NCBI RefSeq assembly: GCF_000745215.1
Contig: NZ_JQNK01000009.1
Location: forward strand, 124,001-188,000
Length of the DNA stretch: 64,000 bases
Source of the DNA: Methylosinus sp. PW1
GTDB taxonomy: Bacteria > Pseudomonadota > Alphaproteobacteria > Rhizobiales > Beijerinckiaceae
Direction: 5' to 3'
Each line of letters begins with the position of its first letter. Within the stretch, counting starts at the first letter, position 1. A program made the position numbers and the translations under genes. The notes under the pieces are model-generated. The model had not been told where the DNA came from and searched no databases. It saw only the letters and a program-made list of their open reading frames with translations. Positions 62,676-64,000 of the stretch are shown one piece after another.

Positions 62676-63290
62676 TCACGACGACTTCAGCGCATCCGCA
62701 GGATCGGCCGCCTTCGGCTTGGTGTGGCTATGGCGCCAATAGGCGCCGACCATCAGCGCGATCAGCACGACGCCGAGCGCCTGCGGCACGAAGGACCAAA
62801 GCGTCTGGCCGACCATGAATTTGAACTGCTGGGTCTCTTTCTCGCCATTCGCTCGGGTGAGCGTCACATAGCCGATGAAATGACCCTTTTCGGTGAATTT
62901 GTGCTCGAAATTGAAGGTGCCGGTCCTGTAGCGCTTCGGCGGCAGATGAATGATGGTGAGCGGCTCGAGATCCGCATCGGCCGAGATCGGCGTCAGCGGA
63001 TCGCGAATGATGCGCAGCTCGAGCGGCAGATCGCGAAAATCCGGATTGGCGATATCGAAAGTGAAGATGATCCGGCCGACGATCGGAATATGGTCGCAAT
63101 ATTGATCGCGCGCGCCTTCGGCCTCATAGGCCGTGATGTGGATCATGTCATAGCCGAACATGACCATGCACATATTGTCCATGACCATCGCTTCCGGTCC
63201 GTCGCCGCCGGCGCGAGCCGGAGAAGCGGCGAAGGACGCGAAGAACAGCGCAAGCGCCAATAGACAAGGTCTCACGGATCGGACGATCAT
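62676..63290 (-). CDS. pmoD: PmoD, membrane-anchored protein of the particulate methane monooxygenase cluster
   Basis: A 204-residue exported protein: signal peptide (about 8-27, ending SPARA), soluble domain, one C-terminal membrane helix (about 166-184), and a cytosolic tail. The metal-site region is VMDNMCMVMFGYDMIH with C41, M42 and M44, plus C65 in DQYCDHIP. PmoD proteins of methanotrophs form a CuA-like copper site between two subunits (established for the family). The Ig-like core shows FNFEHKFTEKGHFIGYVTLTRANGEKETQQFKFMVG. ATG 63290 was chosen for the signal peptide; a GGAAAG lies upstream. It stands after a terminator behind pmoB. Confidence 0.85.
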   Translation of the reverse strand: MIVRSVRPCLLALALFFASFAASPARAGGDGPEAMVMDNMCMVMFGYDMIHITAYEAEGARDQYCDHIPIVGRIIFTFDIANPDFRDLPLELRIIRDPLTPISADADLEPLTIIHLPPKRYRTGTFNFEHKFTEKGHFIGYVTLTRANGEKETQQFKFMVGQTLWSFVPQALGVVLIALMVGAYWRHSHTKPKAADPADALKSS

Positions 63291-63548
63291 CGCTTTCCTT
63301 CCTCCCGACCACGCGCGCCTCGAGGGTCGCCGCGTCGTCTTTTTTTGCTTCGAGCTTCGAGAGAGCGAGATCGCCTCGCCCTCGCTTGTCCCGATTTTTC
63401 TTAGTGCAAAAAGGAATCGATTTGAAATCGCTATTTCGTCGACTTGCCGCGGCGCAGCTCGCTCCTGCGAGATCACCGCCAACGTGAGACTCTATGGATA
63501 AATTCTATGCGTGTTCGGGCGCGGACGCGACAATTTCTCCTGCGTCCA

Positions 63549-63587
63549 AACGCCGCATATATCGCATTCCGATATAACTGCGGCGTT
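63549..63587. promoter_or_regulatory. 39-bp interrupted dyad between pmoB and pmoD
   Basis: Outer arms AACGCCGCA (63549-63557) and TGCGGCGTT (63579-63587) enclose inner arms TATATCG (63558-63564) and CGATATA (63570-63576), separated by CATTC. The centre is about 278 bp before the pmoD start, on the far side of the terminator. It may be an operator, or an extra 3' hairpin of the pmoCAB transcript. Confidence 0.6.
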
Positions 63588-63623
63588 CTTGCTCCGGAAC
63601 ACGAAGCCGCCCCCCCGCTCCGC

Positions 63624-63657
63624 AAAAAGAAACCGGCCGGGCGCGAGGCCCGGCCGG
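63624..63657 (-). terminator. Rho-independent terminator after pmoB
   Basis: A 10-bp GC stem CCGGCCGGGC (63633-63642)/GCCCGGCCGG (63648-63657) with loop GCGAG; on the minus strand it is followed by TTTCTTTTTG. It lies 28-61 bp beyond the pmoB stop and should end or attenuate the pmoCAB transcript. Confidence 0.9.
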
Positions 63658-63685
63658 CGGTATTTTCAGGCTTCAGAGAGCTCGA

Positions 63686-64000
63686 TCAGGGCATGTCGCC
63701 GGCGACGAACTTCGGAATGACCGGGCCGCCGATTTCGGTGGCGTAGCGCTTGCCCGACGGGCCGAAGAAGAACAGCAGACCGCCGATCTGGCTGTCCGTG
63801 TCATAGGCGAGGTCGGAGAGACGCTCGATGTCCCAACGCGCGTCCTGCACCTTGATCTCGATCGTCTTCGTCTCACCCGGCGCGATCGGCGTCGGATCCG
63901 TCGACAGACCACGGTCCGCCAGCAGATAGTCGGGGAACTCCGGCTTCGTCGTGAACACGTCGGGGTTCAGGAAGCGGAGACCCGCCGCCGTATACTCGCC
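63686..64000 (-). CDS. pmoB: Particulate methane monooxygenase subunit B, C-terminal part (truncated by window edge)
   Basis: The last 104 residues of PmoB, the membrane-attached subunit that carries copper sites in the periplasmic domain. Visible: LRFLNPDVFTTKPEFPDYL, LADRGLSTDPTPIAPGETKTI, DARWDIERLSDLAYDTDSQIGGLLFFFG and the end VIPKFVAGDMP, all characteristic of the PmoB C-terminal cupredoxin domain. The N-terminal region, pmoA and pmoC lie outside the right edge. The frame runs open to the window edge with no start. The alternative, ammonia monooxygenase AmoB, is less likely given the alphaproteobacterial context. Confidence 0.96.
   Translation of the reverse strand, partial: GEYTAAGLRFLNPDVFTTKPEFPDYLLADRGLSTDPTPIAPGETKTIEIKVQDARWDIERLSDLAYDTDSQIGGLLFFFGPSGKRYATEIGGPVIPKFVAGDMP

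Larger units (their letters stand above)
63291..63685. other. Intergenic region between pmoB and pmoD
   Basis: Holds the pmoB terminator, a 39-bp dyad and probably a promoter for pmoD, since the terminator separates pmoD from pmoCAB. I see no protein gene. A weak sigma-54-like site was considered and not accepted. Confidence 0.55.

Noticed and set aside
63466..63481. A sigma-54-like -24/-12 pattern (GG-N10-GC) upstream of pmoD on the minus strand.
   Set aside because: Only the invariant GG and GC and a few flanking bases match; such a pattern is frequent by chance in GC-rich DNA. pmo promoters are generally described as sigma-70 type.

Overview
The window reads as one chromosomal stretch of an alphaproteobacterial (type II) methanotroph, most likely a Methylosinus/Methylocystis-type Methylocystaceae. 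The direct evidence is the C-terminal part of PmoB, a particulate methane monooxygenase subunit, at the right edge, followed by a set of copper-protein genes found with pmo operons. The sequence is very GC-rich, and the alphaproteobacterial markers CpdR, RcdA, an NDUFA12-like complex I subunit and a B12-dependent ribonucleotide reductase fit. I found no rRNA, tRNA or CRISPR array.

Layout. 1-5.2 kb: translation genes ffh (partial), rpsP, rimM and trmD, interrupted by a DUF2442/DUF4160 pair, then aat, a DUF2155 protein and an NDUFA12-like gene. 5.3-9.2 kb: an orphan pstS, an FAD monooxygenase, and a two-gene unit (MxaD-like SRPBCC protein plus YVTN beta-propeller) of the kind seen near PQQ alcohol dehydrogenases. 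9.4-13.4 kb: nrdJ behind two NrdR-like boxes 31 bp apart. 13.5-20.4 kb: a stress-type protein, cfa, a polyprenyl-phosphate sugar transferase, a decayed ISAs1 element, a retropepsin-like protease and GtrA. 20.4-23.1 kb: an AT-rich scar with a gene remnant, then a ComA/HSA32-like synthase and an MmgE/PrpD protein. 23.2-29.5 kb: hrpB, a ComEA-like HhH protein, hisN, an N-formylglutamate amidohydrolase, cpdR, rpmE and rcdA. 30-38.5 kb: suhB, a GNAT, pyk, a DUF1036 protein, a membrane-anchored patatin-like protein, hemB and a histone H1-like protein. 39-43.6 kb: gatC-gatA-chorismate mutase-gatB on the minus strand and ruvX. 44.7-52.7 kb: dprA-plsY, a LuxR-type regulator, a YafY/WYL regulator that reads in frame into a glutathione S-transferase, a YcjF-like protein, xthA and an IS630 element. 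52.7-59.4 kb: a membrane protein, a PmoD-like paralogue, sodB, a lower-GC DUF4339 gene, an aspartate aminotransferase and a GT87-type protein.

59.5-64 kb is the most distinctive region. On the minus strand, in transcription order, it holds pmoB (C-terminus), a strong terminator, a large dyad, pmoD, copC, a copD-cytochrome c-thioredoxin-fold triple fusion, and a PCuAC protein with a histidine-rich tail. All are predicted to be exported or membrane-bound, and CopC and PCuAC are predicted to begin with histidine after signal cleavage. The simplest reading is a periplasmic copper supply and redox module for methane monooxygenase. A second PmoD-like gene 9 kb away keeps the two cysteines at identical spacing but has lost the flanking methionines.
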